A stretch of DNA of 64,000 nt from Pseudomonas sp. BN417 (GCF_029871205.1 NZ_SSOJ01000069.1:1-64000); one strand, 5' to 3'; counted from the stretch's first letter, positions 17,234-34,457 are shown. Notes: generated from the letters alone by a model not told the origin. Made by a program: numbers and translations.

Positions 17234-19669
17234 TCAGAACAGGTCGATGGGCGCGGCTTCGTCCGCTGGTAGTGGGCTGCCGGGAATGGCCAGGCCGGGC
17301 TCCAGTTCGCTCATGGGCGGTGGCGTGTCTTCACTCTTGAACAGCTCGAAGAACCCATCCGGCGTGCCTGGACTGGCGGCGCGGCCGCTGAGCGGGTCGA
17401 TGCGCAGGGTCAGCAGGCCGGCGGGCTCCGGCTGGGCATGGGCCGGCTTGTCCTTCAGGGCGGCGCTCATGTAGCTCATCCAGATCGGCAGGGCCACGGT
17501 GCCGCCGTACTCGTGGCGGCCCAGGCTTTCCGGCTGGTCGAAGCCGACCCAGACGGTGGTGACGTAGTCGGCGTTGTAGCCGGAGAACCAGCTGTCCTTG
17601 GATTCGTTGGTGGTCCCGGTCTTGCCGGCGATGTCGGCGCGGCCCATGGACAGGGCGCGGCGGCCGGTGCCGCGCTTGATCACGTCCTGCAGCATGCTGT
17701 TGAGGATGTAGGTGGTGCGCGGGTCGACGATGCGCTCGGCGACGGCGGGTGCCTGGGCATGCGGCGCTGAGGTGGCCGCCGAAGCGAGCAGGGTGTCCGG
17801 CGCGGCGGCGGTCTGCGCCACGTCGTTGGGCTGGGCCTCGTCCTGGGGGACTCGCGGCGGGTTGGCGACGAACAGGGTCTTGCCGTCGCGGCTCTCGATG
17901 CGTTCGATCAGGTACGGTTGCACCTTGTAACCACCATTGGCGAAGGTGCTCCAGCCACCGGCGATCTCCAGCGGGGTGAGGTTGGCGGTGCCTAGGGCCA
18001 GGGACAGGTTCCGCGGTAGGTCGTCCTTGCTGAAGCCGAAGCGACTGACGTAGTTCAGCGCGTAGTCGATGCCGATGGCCTGAAGCACGCGGATCGATAC
18101 CAGGTTGCGCGACTTGTACAGGGCTTCGCGCAGGCGGATCGGACCGAGGAAGGTGTTGTTGTCGTTCTTCGGCCTCCAGGCTTCCTCCATGCCGGCTTCA
18201 TGGAAGACGATGGGGGCGTCGTTGACCAGGCTGGCGGCGGTGAAGCCGTTGTCCAGCGCCGCGCTATAGAGGAAGGGTTTGAAGCTGGAGCCCGGCTGGC
18301 GCTTGGCCTGGGCGGCGCGGTTGTAGTTGCTTTGCTCGAAGGAGAAGCCGCCGACCAGGGAGCGGATGGCGCCGTCGTTCGGGTCCAGTGAAACCAGGGC
18401 GCTCTGCGCTGCCGGCAGCTGGACGAAGCGCAAGCTGCCATCGGCCTGGCGCTGCACGCGAACCATATCGCCGATCTGGGCGACGTCGGCTGGCTGCTGC
18501 GGGCGCGGTCCCAGGCTGTTGGTGTTGAGGAAGGGGCGGGCCCATTTCATGCTGTCCCAGCCCACCGCTTCTTCCTGGCCGCTGCGGGTGAGGACGAGGA
18601 TACCGCTTTTCTCCACCTGGGTGACGATGGCCGGCTCCAGGCCGCCAAGGGCTTTCTGCTTGGCCAGTTCCTGCAACCAGGTCTCCCGGGTCATGCCGGG
18701 GAGACGGGTTTCCGGGCCGCGGTAGCCGTGGCGCTGGTCGTACTCCAGCAGGCCTTCGCGCAGTGCGCTGTTGGCGACTTCCTGCAGATTGCTGGGTACG
18801 GTGGTGGTCACGCGGAAGCCTTCGGTGTAGGCGTCGCTGCCATAGCGGCCGACCATTTCGGCGCGCGCCATCTCGGCGATGTAGGGGGCTGCCAGTTCTG
18901 GGGTGGGGACGTGGTAGCTGGCGTCGATCGGCTCGTTGATGGCCTGCTGGAAGCGTGCCTCATCGATGCGGCCGAGCTTGTACATGCGGCCGAGGATCCA
19001 GTCGCGACGTTCCTTGCTGCGGGTCGGATTGACCAGCGGATTGAAGCGCGACGGGGCCTTGGGCAGGCCGGCGATCATGGCCATTTGCGCCAGGCTGAGT
19101 TCGCGGATGGACTTGCCGTAATAGACCTGGGCGGCGGCCTCTATACCGTAAGCGCGGTTACCCAGGTAGATCTTGTTCACATAAAGTTCAAGAATCTCGT
19201 CTTTGCTGAGTTCTCGTTCAATTTGCAAGGCCAGCAATATTTCATTGATCTTGCGCGAGAAACTTCTTTCGCTGGTGAGGAAGTAGTTCTTCGCCACCTG
19301 CATGGTGATGGTGCTGCCGCCCGTCTGGATGTGGCCGGTCTTCAATAATTGAGTGGCAGCGCGCATCAGGCTGGTGAGGTCGACGCCATAATGGTTCGCG
19401 AAATTGTCGTCCTCGGCGGCCAGCAGGGCCTGGATGAAATCCGGCGGGATATCGGCGAAGCGCACGGGGGATCGACGCATTTCGCCGAATTCAGCAATGA
19501 GTTTGCCGTCGTTGCTGAAGACCCTGAGGGGGATCTGCAGCTGGATTCTCCGCAGCGAGTCCACGGACGGAAGGCTGGGGCTAAGATAGAGGAAGGCGCC
19601 GCTGAAACTGAGCAACAGGCCACAGAAAACGGCGACGAAGGACCACCAGAAGAACTTCAGCAGGCGCAT
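17234..19669 (-). CDS. ponA: Penicillin-binding protein 1A
   Basis: An 811-residue class A bifunctional PBP that polymerises and crosslinks peptidoglycan in the periplasm. A single N-terminal membrane anchor (about 6-30) is followed by a glycosyltransferase-51 domain with the catalytic EDDNF(A)NHYGVD and GGSTITMQVAKNYFL motifs, an OB-like inserted region, and a transpeptidase domain with GSSFK (catalytic Ser), SRN and KTGTTNESKDSWF. The frame opens one codon earlier with TTG, but the ATG at 19667-19669 is preferred. It is divergent from pilM, as in P. aeruginosa. Confidence 0.96.
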   Translation of the reverse strand: MRLLKFFWWSFVAVFCGLLLSFSGAFLYLSPSLPSVDSLRRIQLQIPLRVFSNDGKLIAEFGEMRRSPVRFADIPPDFIQALLAAEDDNFANHYGVDLTSLMRAATQLLKTGHIQTGGSTITMQVAKNYFLTSERSFSRKINEILLALQIERELSKDEILELYVNKIYLGNRAYGIEAAAQVYYGKSIRELSLAQMAMIAGLPKAPSRFNPLVNPTRSKERRDWILGRMYKLGRIDEARFQQAINEPIDASYHVPTPELAAPYIAEMARAEMVGRYGSDAYTEGFRVTTTVPSNLQEVANSALREGLLEYDQRHGYRGPETRLPGMTRETWLQELAKQKALGGLEPAIVTQVEKSGILVLTRSGQEEAVGWDSMKWARPFLNTNSLGPRPQQPADVAQIGDMVRVQRQADGSLRFVQLPAAQSALVSLDPNDGAIRSLVGGFSFEQSNYNRAAQAKRQPGSSFKPFLYSAALDNGFTAASLVNDAPIVFHEAGMEEAWRPKNDNNTFLGPIRLREALYKSRNLVSIRVLQAIGIDYALNYVSRFGFSKDDLPRNLSLALGTANLTPLEIAGGWSTFANGGYKVQPYLIERIESRDGKTLFVANPPRVPQDEAQPNDVAQTAAAPDTLLASAATSAPHAQAPAVAERIVDPRTTYILNSMLQDVIKRGTGRRALSMGRADIAGKTGTTNESKDSWFSGYNADYVTTVWVGFDQPESLGRHEYGGTVALPIWMSYMSAALKDKPAHAQPEPAGLLTLRIDPLSGRAASPGTPDGFFELFKSEDTPPPMSELEPGLAIPGSPLPADEAAPIDLF

Positions 19670-19741
19670 CAAGGCTTGTGGATTTCCAAGTAAAAGAATG
19701 AGTTAAGCGGAAGGCGTTGATGAAAGGCAAAAGCCGTTCAC

Positions 19742-19747
19742 ATTATA
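19742..19747 (-). promoter_or_regulatory. Candidate -10 element for ponA
   Basis: A perfect TATAAT on the minus strand about 73 nt upstream of the ponA ATG, preceded by an A-rich run. No good -35 lies at 16-18 nt, so this is a partial promoter match in the 181-bp ponA/pilM divergent region. Confidence 0.35.
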
Positions 19748-19826
19748 AGCGTTTTTTTTCCGGGGGAGCCATTTGCGCTTCTGTCAAGACTGCTATTTAA
19801 TGTGGAAAAACATAAATCGTCCGTAA

Positions 19827-20918
<1,092 letters not shown>

Positions 20919-20919
20919 T

Positions 20920-21534
20920 ATGGCACGCATCAACCTATTACCTTGGCGCGAGCAGTTGCGCGAGGAGCGCAAGCAGCGCTTCCTGGTGGCCATGGGAGCT
21001 GTGCTGGCGCTGGGTGCCGCTGCGGTTTTCCTGGGCGACCAGTACCTGAACAATGCCATCGAGAACCAGCAGGCGCGCAACGACTTCGTGCGCAAGGAGA
21101 TCGCCGTCCTGGATGCCAGGATCAAGGAGATCAGCGAGCTGAAGACCCGTCGCCAGCAGCTGCTGGAGCGGATGAAGATCATCCAGGACCTGCAGGGCAA
21201 TCGTCCGATCATCGGTCGCGTATTCGACCAACTCGTGCGGACGCTGCCGGACGGCGTGTTCTTCACTGGCCTGAAGATGGCCGGTAAGGAGATTGCCATT
21301 GTCGGGGCGGCCGAGTCGAACAACCGGGTTTCCAACCTGATGCGCAACCTCGACGCTTCGGAGTGGTTGGCTTCGCCCAACCTTACCGAGGTCAAGGCCG
21401 TCACGGCGGGAGCGGTCGATCAGGCCAACGTCTTCAGGTTGACGGTCCAGCAGACCCAGCCCGGTTCCGAAGAAGAGACAGGCAAGCAGGGTGCTGCAAA
21501 TCAAGGGGTTGCCAACAAAGGAGCGGTGAAATGA
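20920..21534 (+). CDS. pilN: Type IV pilus assembly protein PilN
   Basis: A 204-residue bitopic inner-membrane protein. The conserved cytoplasmic INLLPWRE motif (residues 4-11) is the PilM-binding peptide; one membrane helix spans about 21-40; a coiled coil (45-100) and a periplasmic ferredoxin-like domain follow, and this domain heterodimerises with PilO. The extreme C-terminus is Gln/Gly/Ala-rich and low complexity. One nucleotide separates it from pilM, and its stop overlaps the pilO start (ATGA). Confidence 0.96.
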   Translation: MARINLLPWREQLREERKQRFLVAMGAVLALGAAAVFLGDQYLNNAIENQQARNDFVRKEIAVLDARIKEISELKTRRQQLLERMKIIQDLQGNRPIIGRVFDQLVRTLPDGVFFTGLKMAGKEIAIVGAAESNNRVSNLMRNLDASEWLASPNLTEVKAVTAGAVDQANVFRLTVQQTQPGSEEETGKQGAANQGVANKGAVK

Positions 21535-22154
21535 GCCTGTCCGACTCCCTCGACAGTCTGCGCAAGATCGACCTGGCTGATCTCGACGTCAACAACCTGG
21601 GCTCCTGGCCTATCGCGGTCAAGGTCATCACCTGCATTCTTTTGCTGATTCTGGTCCTGGTGCTCGGCTACAACTTCCATCTGAAGGACCTTCAGGCGCA
21701 GCTGGATTCCAAGCGCGCGGAAGAGGTCACCCTCAAGGAGCAGTTCGCTAGCAAGGCCTTCCAGGCCGCCAACCTGGAAGCCTACAAGGAGCAGATGAAG
21801 GAGATGGAAACTTCCTTCGGCGCCTTGCTGCGCCAGCTCCCCAGCGACACCGAGGTGCCGGGCCTGCTGGAAGACATCACCCGCACAGGCCTGGGCAGTG
21901 GTCTCGAGTTCGAAGAGATCAAGCTGCTGCCGGAGGTCGCCCAACAGTTCTATATCGAGCTGCCGATCCAGATTTCGGTGGTGGGCGGGTATCACGACCT
22001 GGCCACCTTCGTCAGTGGTGTCGCCAGCCTGCCGCGCATCGTGACCCTGCATGATTTCGAGATCAAGCCGCTTGCCGAGGACAGTGGATCCAAGCTGCGC
22101 ATGTCGATCCTTGCCAAGACCTATCGCTACAACGACAAGGGGCTGCAGAAATGA
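21531..22154 (+). CDS. pilO: Type IV pilus assembly protein PilO
   Basis: A 207-residue PilN-like partner with a membrane helix at about residues 24-46, a coiled coil and a C-terminal ferredoxin-like fold (FYIELPIQISVVGGYHDLATFVSGVASL is typical of PilO). PilN-PilO dimers support pilus extension and retraction. The ATG at 21531-21533 overlaps the pilN stop and has AAGGAG 8 nt upstream; the open frame beginning at 21363 extends inside pilN and is not the true start. Confidence 0.96.
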   Translation: MSLSDSLDSLRKIDLADLDVNNLGSWPIAVKVITCILLLILVLVLGYNFHLKDLQAQLDSKRAEEVTLKEQFASKAFQAANLEAYKEQMKEMETSFGALLRQLPSDTEVPGLLEDITRTGLGSGLEFEEIKLLPEVAQQFYIELPIQISVVGGYHDLATFVSGVASLPRIVTLHDFEIKPLAEDSGSKLRMSILAKTYRYNDKGLQK

Positions 22155-22684
22155 GTAGTGCCCGCGCCCGCCTTGCGTTCTGTGCCCTGGTGCTGGCCGG
22201 CCTCTCCGGCTGCGGCGTCGGTGGCGATTTCAGCGACTTGCAGAGCTATATGGACGAGGTTCGAGCCCGTCCGAAGGGTTCCATCGAGCCCTTGCCGAAA
22301 TTCCAGCCCTATGAGGCCTTCACCTACAGTGCTGCGGCATTGCGCAGCCCTTTCCAGCCGCCGGTCAAGATCGATCTGGCCAAGCAGCAGAAGGGTTCCA
22401 AGGACATCCGTCCGGACGAAACGCGGGTCAAGCAGTTCCTCGAGGGCTTCAATATCGAATCCTTCGAGATGGTGGGCACCCTGGCCAACGGTTCGGGAAC
22501 CTTTGCCTTGATCAGTGGCGCTGGGGGGGTGCACAGGGTCAAGGTGGGGGATTACCTGGGGCGCAACCACGGCCGCATAGTCGGGATCGACGAAGCCAAG
22601 GTCGATGTGGTCGAGATAGTCCCGGATGGGGAAGGCGGATGGCTGGAGCGTCCGCGAAGTCTCGCGCTCAAGGAGCGCTCTTGA
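22151..22684 (+). CDS. pilP: Type IV pilus lipoprotein PilP
   Basis: A 177-residue inner-membrane lipoprotein that joins the PilNO dimer to the secretin PilQ. The lipobox is LSGC with Cys21. A disordered stretch (about 30-90, containing the PilNO-binding region and the LRSPFQPP segment) precedes a C-terminal beta-sandwich (IESFEMVGTLANGSGTFALI to VKVGDYLGRNHGRIVGID) that binds PilQ N0. The start overlaps the pilO stop by ATGA. Confidence 0.95.
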   Translation: MSSARARLAFCALVLAGLSGCGVGGDFSDLQSYMDEVRARPKGSIEPLPKFQPYEAFTYSAAALRSPFQPPVKIDLAKQQKGSKDIRPDETRVKQFLEGFNIESFEMVGTLANGSGTFALISGAGGVHRVKVGDYLGRNHGRIVGIDEAKVDVVEIVPDGEGGWLERPRSLALKERS

Positions 22685-22699
22685 GGGCGAGGTCACCCG

Positions 22700-24880
22700 A
22701 TGAAAAATAACTACCGGTCTGCACAACGGAACCAGATGATGAAAAGCTCGCTATCGCGCCTTGGTATCACGCTATTGGCCGCCCTGCTGTCGCCAGCGCT
22801 GCTGGCTGCGAACCTGCAGGCCTTGGATGTTGCGGCCCTTCCGGGCGACAGGGTTGAACTCAAGCTGGGCTTTGACGAGCCGGTGGTCGCGCCGCGTGGC
22901 TACACCATCGAGCAACCCGCGCGTATCGCCCTGGACCTGCCGGGCGTGGTCAACAAGCTCGGCGCGAAGAATCGTGAGCTGGGCGTGGGTAACGCCCGTA
23001 GCGTGACCGTGGTTGAGGCCAAGGACCGCACCCGCCTGATCATCAACCTGTCGACCCTGGTGCCGTACAGCACGCGCGTGGATGGCAACAACCTCTATGT
23101 GCTGGTAGGCGACTCCGCTTCCGCACCTGCCGCCCGGCCAGTCGCTGCCGCTGCGCCGGCGCCCGTTGCCGCGCCCCTGGCCGCTACTCAGCCGGTCAAG
23201 AGCTACGCCCGCGCCGGCCGCGCCATCGAGAACATCGACTTCCAGCGCGGCGAACAGGGCGAGGGTAATGTGGTCATCACCCTGTCAGACCCCAGCGTCA
23301 GCCCGGATATCCAGGAGCAAGGCGGCAAGATCCGCCTGGACTTCTCGAAGACCCAGCTTCCCGAGCCGCTGCGTGTACGCCTGGACGTGAAGGACTTCGC
23401 TACTCCGGTGCAGTTCGTCAGCGCTTCGGGTTCCGGCAGCAACGCGAGCATCAGCATCGAGCCGACCGGCTTCTACGACTACCTGGCCTACCAGACCGAC
23501 AACAAGCTGACCGTCAGCATCAAACCGCTGAGCCAGGATGACGTCGAGAAGCGCAAGGCCGATCGCTTCGCCTATTCCGGCGAGAAGCTCTCGCTGAACT
23601 TCCAGGATATCGATGTGCGCTCGGTGCTGCAGTTGATCGCCGACTTCACCGACCTCAACCTGGTGGCATCCGACACCGTGCAGGGCAACATCACCCTGCG
23701 CCTGCAGAACGTACCCTGGGACCAGGCGCTGGATCTGGTGCTGAAGACCAAGGGTCTGGACAAGCGCAAGGTAGGCAACGTGCTGCTGGTCGCCCCGGCC
23801 GATGAAATCGCCGCCCGTGAGCGCCAGGAGCTGGAGTCGCAGAAGCAGCTCGCCGAACTGGCGCCCTTGCGCCGCGAATTGATCCAGGTGAACTACGCCA
23901 AGGCGTCGGATATCGCCAAGCTGTTCCAGTCCGTCACCAGCGGTGACCCGAGCGCGGCTGGCACTGACGAGCGCGGCTCCATCACGGTGGACGACCGCAC
24001 CAACAGCATCATTGCCTACCAGACCCAGGACAAGCTGGACGAGCTGCGCCGCATCGTCACCCAGCTGGACATCCCGGTTCGCCAGGTGATGATCGAAGCG
24101 CGCATCGTCGAAGCCAACGTGGACTATGACAAGGCCCTTGGCGTCCGCTGGGGCGGGGCTGTCACCAACGGCAACTTTGCCCTGTTCGGCAAGGACGGCA
24201 ATATCGGCATCGGCGACGACGAGGGTGTCAGCTGTGGTCCCTTCGCTGGCAACTGTACGCTGCCGGTCACCGACAACGACTCGCCCACCCCCTTCGTCGA
24301 CCTTGGGGCCGTCAACAGCACCTCCGGCCTGGGGATCGGCTTCGTCTCCAGTCACGCCATTCTCGACCTGCAGCTCTCCGCCATGGAAAAGACCGGCAAT
24401 GGCGAGATCGTCTCGCAACCCAAGGTGGTTACTGCCGACAAGGAAACCGCGAAGATCCTCAAGGGTTCCGAGATCCCGTACCAGGAAGCGAGCTCCAGCG
24501 GTGCCACCAGTACCTCGTTCAAAGAGGCTGCGCTGTCGCTTGAGGTAACGCCGCAGATCACTCCGGATAACCGCATCATCATGGAGGTCAAGGTGACCAA
24601 GGATGCGCCGGACTTTGCCAACGCCCTCAATGGCGTCCCGCCGATCAACAAGAACGAGGTGAACGCCAAGGTGTTGGTCAATGATGGCGAGACCATCGTT
24701 ATCGGTGGCGTGTTCTCCAACACCCAGATCAAGGCCGTGGACAAGGTGCCGTTCCTGGGGGATCTGCCATTCCTTGGTCGGATATTCCGTCGCGATGTGG
24801 TTCAGGACAAGAAATCCGAGCTGCTGGTCTTCCTCACTCCGCGTATCATGAACAGCCAGGCTATTGCTGTGAGTCGTTGA
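22700..24880 (+). CDS. pilQ: Type IV pilus secretin PilQ
   Basis: A 726-residue outer-membrane secretin through which the pilus exits. Signal peptide (cleavage near LLAA), two AMIN domains binding peptidoglycan (about 40-270), N0 and N1 domains (about 290-450, [19 protein letters not shown]) and the C-terminal secretin domain with [15 protein letters not shown] and [12 protein letters not shown]-like signatures. The annotated ATG at 22700 gives a 20-residue polar extension before the hydrophobic signal core; ATG codons at 22736 and 22739 (MKSSLSRLG) match the P. aeruginosa N-terminus better, so the true start may be one of these. Confidence 0.95.
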   Translation: MKNNYRSAQRNQMMKSSLSRLGITLLAALLSPALLAANLQALDVAALPGDRVELKLGFDEPVVAPRGYTIEQPARIALDLPGVVNKLGAKNRELGVGNARSVTVVEAKDRTRLIINLSTLVPYSTRVDGNNLYVLVGDSASAPAARPVAAAAPAPVAAPLAATQPVKSYARAGRAIENIDFQRGEQGEGNVVITLSDPSVSPDIQEQGGKIRLDFSKTQLPEPLRVRLDVKDFATPVQFVSASGSGSNASISIEPTGFYDYLAYQTDNKLTVSIKPLSQDDVEKRKADRFAYSGEKLSLNFQDIDVRSVLQLIADFTDLNLVASDTVQGNITLRLQNVPWDQALDLVLKTKGLDKRKVGNVLLVAPADEIAARERQELESQKQLAELAPLRRELIQVNYAKASDIAKLFQSVTSGDPSAAGTDERGSITVDDRTNSIIAYQTQDKLDELRRIVTQLDIPVRQVMIEARIVEANVDYDKALGVRWGGAVTNGNFALFGKDGNIGIGDDEGVSCGPFAGNCTLPVTDNDSPTPFVDLGAVNSTSGLGIGFVSSHAILDLQLSAMEKTGNGEIVSQPKVVTADKETAKILKGSEIPYQEASSSGATSTSFKEAALSLEVTPQITPDNRIIMEVKVTKDAPDFANALNGVPPINKNEVNAKVLVNDGETIVIGGVFSNTQIKAVDKVPFLGDLPFLGRIFRRDVVQDKKSELLVFLTPRIMNSQAIAVSR

Positions 24881-25404
24881 GTGAAGTGCAAAACTTGATT
24901 TTGATCGGCCCGATGGGAGCAGGGAAAAGCACCATCGGGCGTTTGCTTGCCAAAGAACTGCGTCTTCCCTTCAAGGACTCCGATAAGGAAATCGAACAGC
25001 GCACCGGGGCAGATATTCCGTGGATCTTCGACGTCGAGGGTGAGCAGGGCTTTCGTGATCGCGAACAAGCGATGATCGAGGAGCTCTGCGAGCAGGGCGG
25101 TGTGGTCCTGGCGACCGGTGGCGGCGCGGTGTTGCGCCCGGCCAACCGCCAGGCCTTGCGCTCCGGCGGCCGGGTCGTCTACCTGCATACCTCGGTGGAC
25201 CAGCAGATCGAACGGACTGCCCGGGACCGGAACCGGCCGCTGTTGCGTGCCGCCGACCCCGGCAAGGTGCTGCGCGACCTGATGGCGATTCGCGATCCGC
25301 TCTACCGCGAGATTGCCGACATCATCATCGAAACTGACGAGCGGCCGCCGCGTCTCGTGGTGCATGAGATACTCGCGCGCTTGCAGGAACTGCCTCCCCG
25401 TTAA
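24877..25404 (+). CDS. aroK: Shikimate kinase
   Basis: A 175-residue P-loop kinase that phosphorylates shikimate in the chorismate pathway. Walker [10 protein letters not shown] is at residues 11-19, the shikimate-binding [11 protein letters not shown] and GGGAV segments are present, and the lid contains RDRNRPLL. No ATG fits: the frame begins with TTG at 24877, which overlaps the pilQ stop (TTGA), and an alternative GTG lies at 24886. Either leaves the P-loop intact. Translational coupling to pilQ is likely. Confidence 0.93.
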   Translation: MSEVQNLILIGPMGAGKSTIGRLLAKELRLPFKDSDKEIEQRTGADIPWIFDVEGEQGFRDREQAMIEELCEQGGVVLATGGGAVLRPANRQALRSGGRVVYLHTSVDQQIERTARDRNRPLLRAADPGKVLRDLMAIRDPLYREIADIIIETDERPPRLVVHEILARLQELPPR

Positions 25405-25455
25405 AGCGCAGGCCGATCTGCGCTATCCTTTAGCCCTTTTTATGTCGGGGGCCCC

Positions 25456-26559
25456 ATGCGGACACTTCAGGTCGATCTTGGCGAGCGTAGCTATCCCATC
25501 CATATAGGTGCGGGCCTGCTGTCGCAGCCCGAGCTTTTCACCCCGCACATCGCTGGCCGTCAGGTGGCCATTGTCACCAACGAGACCGTGGCGCCCCTCT
25601 ACCTGCAGAAGCTGACTCAGACCCTCCAGGGTTACTCGGTGCTGCCGGTGGTGCTGCCGGACGGTGAAGCCCACAAGAACTGGGAAACCCTGCAGCTGAT
25701 CTTCGACGCGTTGCTGGGTGCGCGCCACGACCGGCGTACCACCGTCATCGCCCTCGGCGGCGGCGTGATCGGCGACATGGCCGGCTTCGCCGCGGCCTGC
25801 TACCAGCGCGGCGTGGACTTCATCCAGGTGCCCACCACCCTGCTGTCCCAGGTGGACTCCTCGGTCGGCGGCAAGACCGGGATCAACCATCCGCTGGGCA
25901 AGAACATGGTCGGTGCTTTCTACCAGCCCAAGGCGGTGATCATCGATACCGATAGCCTGAAGACCTTGCCCGAGCGCGAGCTGTCCGCCGGGCTGGCCGA
26001 GGTGATCAAGTACGGTTTGATCTGCGACGAGCCCTTCCTGCCCTGGCTGGCCGAGCGGATGCCGGCCCTGCGAGCCCTCGACGGCAACGCCCTGACCGAG
26101 GCCATCGAGCGCTCCTGCGCCGCCAAGGCGCGGGTGGTTGGGGTGGACGAGCGCGAGTCGGGGCTGCGCGCCATTCTCAACCTGGGTCACACCTTCGGCC
26201 ACGCCATCGAGACTCAGATGGGGTACGGTGTGTGGCTGCATGGCGAGGCGGTGTCGGCGGGCACCGTCATGGCCCTGGAGATGTCCGCCCGGCTGGGCTG
26301 GATTTCCATCGACGAGCGAGACGCAGCGATCCGTCTGCTGCGCAGTGCCGGCTTGCCGGTCGTACCGCCAACGGACATGACGCCGGAACATTTCCTCCAG
26401 CACATGGCCGTAGACAAGAAGGTGCTCGATGGCCAATTGCGTCTGGTGCTTCTGCGCCGGATAGGGGAGGCTGCCGTGACCGCCGAATTTCCGCGCGAAG
26501 TGCTGGAGGCCACCTTGGCCACAGACTATCGCGCCCTGGCCGACCAGCTTGGAGAGTAA
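25456..26559 (+). CDS. aroB: 3-dehydroquinate synthase
   Basis: A 367-residue NAD- and metal-dependent enzyme that converts DAHP to 3-dehydroquinate, the second step of the shikimate pathway. The hallmark [17 protein letters not shown]-binding loop, the [20 protein letters not shown] segment, and the metal ligands in HTFGHAIE and LHGEAVSAG are visible. The pairing aroK-aroB followed by a damX-like gene is the same as in enterobacteria. Confidence 0.97.
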   Translation: MRTLQVDLGERSYPIHIGAGLLSQPELFTPHIAGRQVAIVTNETVAPLYLQKLTQTLQGYSVLPVVLPDGEAHKNWETLQLIFDALLGARHDRRTTVIALGGGVIGDMAGFAAACYQRGVDFIQVPTTLLSQVDSSVGGKTGINHPLGKNMVGAFYQPKAVIIDTDSLKTLPERELSAGLAEVIKYGLICDEPFLPWLAERMPALRALDGNALTEAIERSCAAKARVVGVDERESGLRAILNLGHTFGHAIETQMGYGVWLHGEAVSAGTVMALEMSARLGWISIDERDAAIRLLRSAGLPVVPPTDMTPEHFLQHMAVDKKVLDGQLRLVLLRRIGEAAVTAEFPREVLEATLATDYRALADQLGE

Positions 26560-26568
26560 AGGATTCCC

Positions 26569-28233
26569 ATGAGCAGCCTGCACGCCGACGAGGCCTACCT
26601 CGGTCATTACCAGTTCACCCATGATCCGTTCGCCGCGCGGGTGCCCGGTTTCAAGTTCTTCCCGGCCCAGCGCAAGCCGGTACTTGGCCAGTTGCACCAC
26701 CTGGCGCGCTACAGCCAGCTGATGCTGGTGGTGAGTGGTCCTCACGGCAGCGGCAAGACCCTGCTGCGCCAGGCGCTGGTTGCCAGCACCAACAAGCAGG
26801 CGGTGCAAAGCCTGGTGGTGTCGGCGCGCAGTTCCGTCGAGGCCGGTGGCCTGCTGCGGCAGATCGCCCAGGGCCTGAACGTGACCCAGGCCGACCTGCA
26901 GTCGATCCTTGCCCAGATCGCCCAGCTGGCCCTTACCGGCCAGGAGGTCTACCTGCTGGTCGACGATGCCGAGGAACTGGATGACGCCTCTCTCGACAGC
27001 CTGCTGGCCCTGGCCGAGGGCAGCGTCGAGGCGCGTCCCCACGTCTTCCTGTTCGGCGAGGACGCCCTGCTGGCGCGCCTGGATGCGCTGGTCGAGGGCG
27101 AGGAGCGTTTCCACGTCATCGAGTTGCAGCCATATACGCAGGAAGAAACCCGCGAATACCTCGCCCAGCGCCTCGAGGGCGCCGGGCGCGACGTGGAGCT
27201 GCTGAGCAATGACCAGGTGGCTGAGATCCACCTGCAGTCCGGTGGCTGGCCGGGCTCGATCAACCAGATCGCCCGCGACCTGCTGATCGAAGCCATGCTC
27301 GCCCAGCGTGGCTCCGCCCGAAAGACTGGTGCCGGCTTCAGCCTGCCGAAGAAGCACCTGCTGGCCCTGGCGGTGGTGGGTGTCGGCGTGATCGCTGCCT
27401 GGATGATGCAGGGGCGTAACGAGGGCGGTGCGGAGACTGCGCCGGCCACTGCCCAGCTGCCCATGGGGCAGGCCCAGGCTCCTGCCGGTCAGGCCGCCGA
27501 GGGCGACTCGGGCTCGCCTGCTGTCGAATTCGCCGGTTCCTCGCAGCCGCTACCCCTGCCGCTGGTGGGCGAGGCGCAGCCGGTGATCCGCGAGCCGCTG
27601 GCCCAGGCCGCTGGCCAGGGCGAACCGGAAGATGCGCCCGCGCCCGAAGGGGCAGCTGCGAGCGTGCCGCCCACGGTCACCAGCATCGCGCCGCCCCAGG
27701 GCGTCCCGGCTGGTCCGGCGACCACGCCTGTCGAGCCGATCGCATCGGCGCAGCCGCTGCCCAAGCCGGTGCAGCCCATTGCCTCGGCACCTGTCGCGCC
27801 GGCCGCTCCGGTCGCCGCGCCCAAGCCTGCTGCTTCCGCTCCGACGCCCGCTGTCAAACCAGCGCCCGCGCCGACCCAGGCTGCGGCCAAGCCTGTTCCT
27901 GCAGCCAAGTCTGCCCCTGCGCCGGCGGCCACTGGAGCCGGTGGCGGTGCCGGCGGTGGCTGGTACCGCAGTCAGTCGGGTGGTCATTTCGCCCTGCAGG
28001 TCCTGGGCACCAGCTCGGAGAGCAGCGCCAAGGCATTCGTGCAGCAGAATGGCGGCCAGTACCGCTACTTCAAGAAGCAGCACCAGGGCAAGGCGCTCTA
28101 TGTGGTCACCTATGGCAATTTTGCCAGCCGCGATGCCGCCCTGGCTGCGATCAAGGCCTTGCCGGCCAAGGTCCAGGCTGGTAAACCCTGGCCGAAAACC
28201 TTCGCCAGCATCCAGCAGGAGATGGCTCGCTAG
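26569..28233 (+). CDS. DamX-like protein: AAA ATPase, membrane segment and SPOR domain
   Basis: A 554-residue protein. The N-terminal AAA/ExeA-like ATPase domain (about 1-250) carries Walker A GPHGSGKT at 57-64 and a Walker B-like VYLLVDDAEEL. One membrane segment lies at about 263-281, then a long Pro/Ala-rich linker (about 285-460), and a C-terminal SPOR domain (about 465-545; FALQVLGTSSESSAKAFVQ) that should bind septal peptidoglycan. E. coli DamX shares the position after aroKB and the SPOR domain. The ATPase plus SPOR fusion suggests a role in division or envelope remodelling, but the exact job is not evident from sequence. Confidence 0.85.
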   Translation: MSSLHADEAYLGHYQFTHDPFAARVPGFKFFPAQRKPVLGQLHHLARYSQLMLVVSGPHGSGKTLLRQALVASTNKQAVQSLVVSARSSVEAGGLLRQIAQGLNVTQADLQSILAQIAQLALTGQEVYLLVDDAEELDDASLDSLLALAEGSVEARPHVFLFGEDALLARLDALVEGEERFHVIELQPYTQEETREYLAQRLEGAGRDVELLSNDQVAEIHLQSGGWPGSINQIARDLLIEAMLAQRGSARKTGAGFSLPKKHLLALAVVGVGVIAAWMMQGRNEGGAETAPATAQLPMGQAQAPAGQAAEGDSGSPAVEFAGSSQPLPLPLVGEAQPVIREPLAQAAGQGEPEDAPAPEGAAASVPPTVTSIAPPQGVPAGPATTPVEPIASAQPLPKPVQPIASAPVAPAAPVAAPKPAASAPTPAVKPAPAPTQAAAKPVPAAKSAPAPAATGAGGGAGGGWYRSQSGGHFALQVLGTSSESSAKAFVQQNGGQYRYFKKQHQGKALYVVTYGNFASRDAALAAIKALPAKVQAGKPWPKTFASIQQEMAR

Positions 28234-28263
28234 TCCCACGCGAGCCTGCTTCCTCGCCTTCTG

Positions 28264-28309
28264 ACCAGGCAGTCGCTAGCACGACCGCCTGGTTCATTCA
28301 TTCATTTTT
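28264..28309 (+). terminator. Weak terminator candidate after the damX-like gene
   Basis: accaggc (28264-28270) pairs with gcctggt (28287-28293), with a small inner stem, followed by an interrupted T-rich run to 28309. It lies 30 nt after the stop codon and upstream of the gltB promoter candidate. Confidence 0.45.
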
Positions 28310-28343
28310 GCGACATCGACTTTCACTGGTTGGCCACTAAGAT

Positions 28344-28372
28344 TTGTGGTCGACCAAGGGGCTATGTACAAT
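28344..28372 (+). promoter_or_regulatory. Candidate sigma70 promoter for gltBD
   Basis: TTGTGG (28344-28349) and TACAAT (28367-28372) are separated by 17 nt in the 252-bp gap before gltB, leaving a leader of about 105 nt. Confidence 0.5.
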
Positions 28373-28485
28373 GACCTCCCTTTGCCCTACGCAAAAGCTG
28401 GCGGCTCGTCCAGCGCGTATGGTAAGGAGTTGAATTACAAAGCAATTCTGCCTTTTCTGAAGGCAACCCTGGTGAGAGTTCCCCT

Positions 28486-34386
<5,901 letters not shown>

Positions 34387-34427
34387 GGCGCCCCCGCCGA
34401 CGCGACGCGTCAATTCGTCGCGATGGA

Positions 34428-34457
34428 CAAAAGGCACGGCACTCGCCGTGCCTTTTG
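34428..34457 (+). terminator. Rho-independent terminator after gltBD
   Basis: A 13-bp perfect stem (34428-34440 with 34445-34457; core aaggcacggc/gccgtgcctt) with loop actc and a short T run in the distal arm, 42 nt after the gltD stop. Confidence 0.85.
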
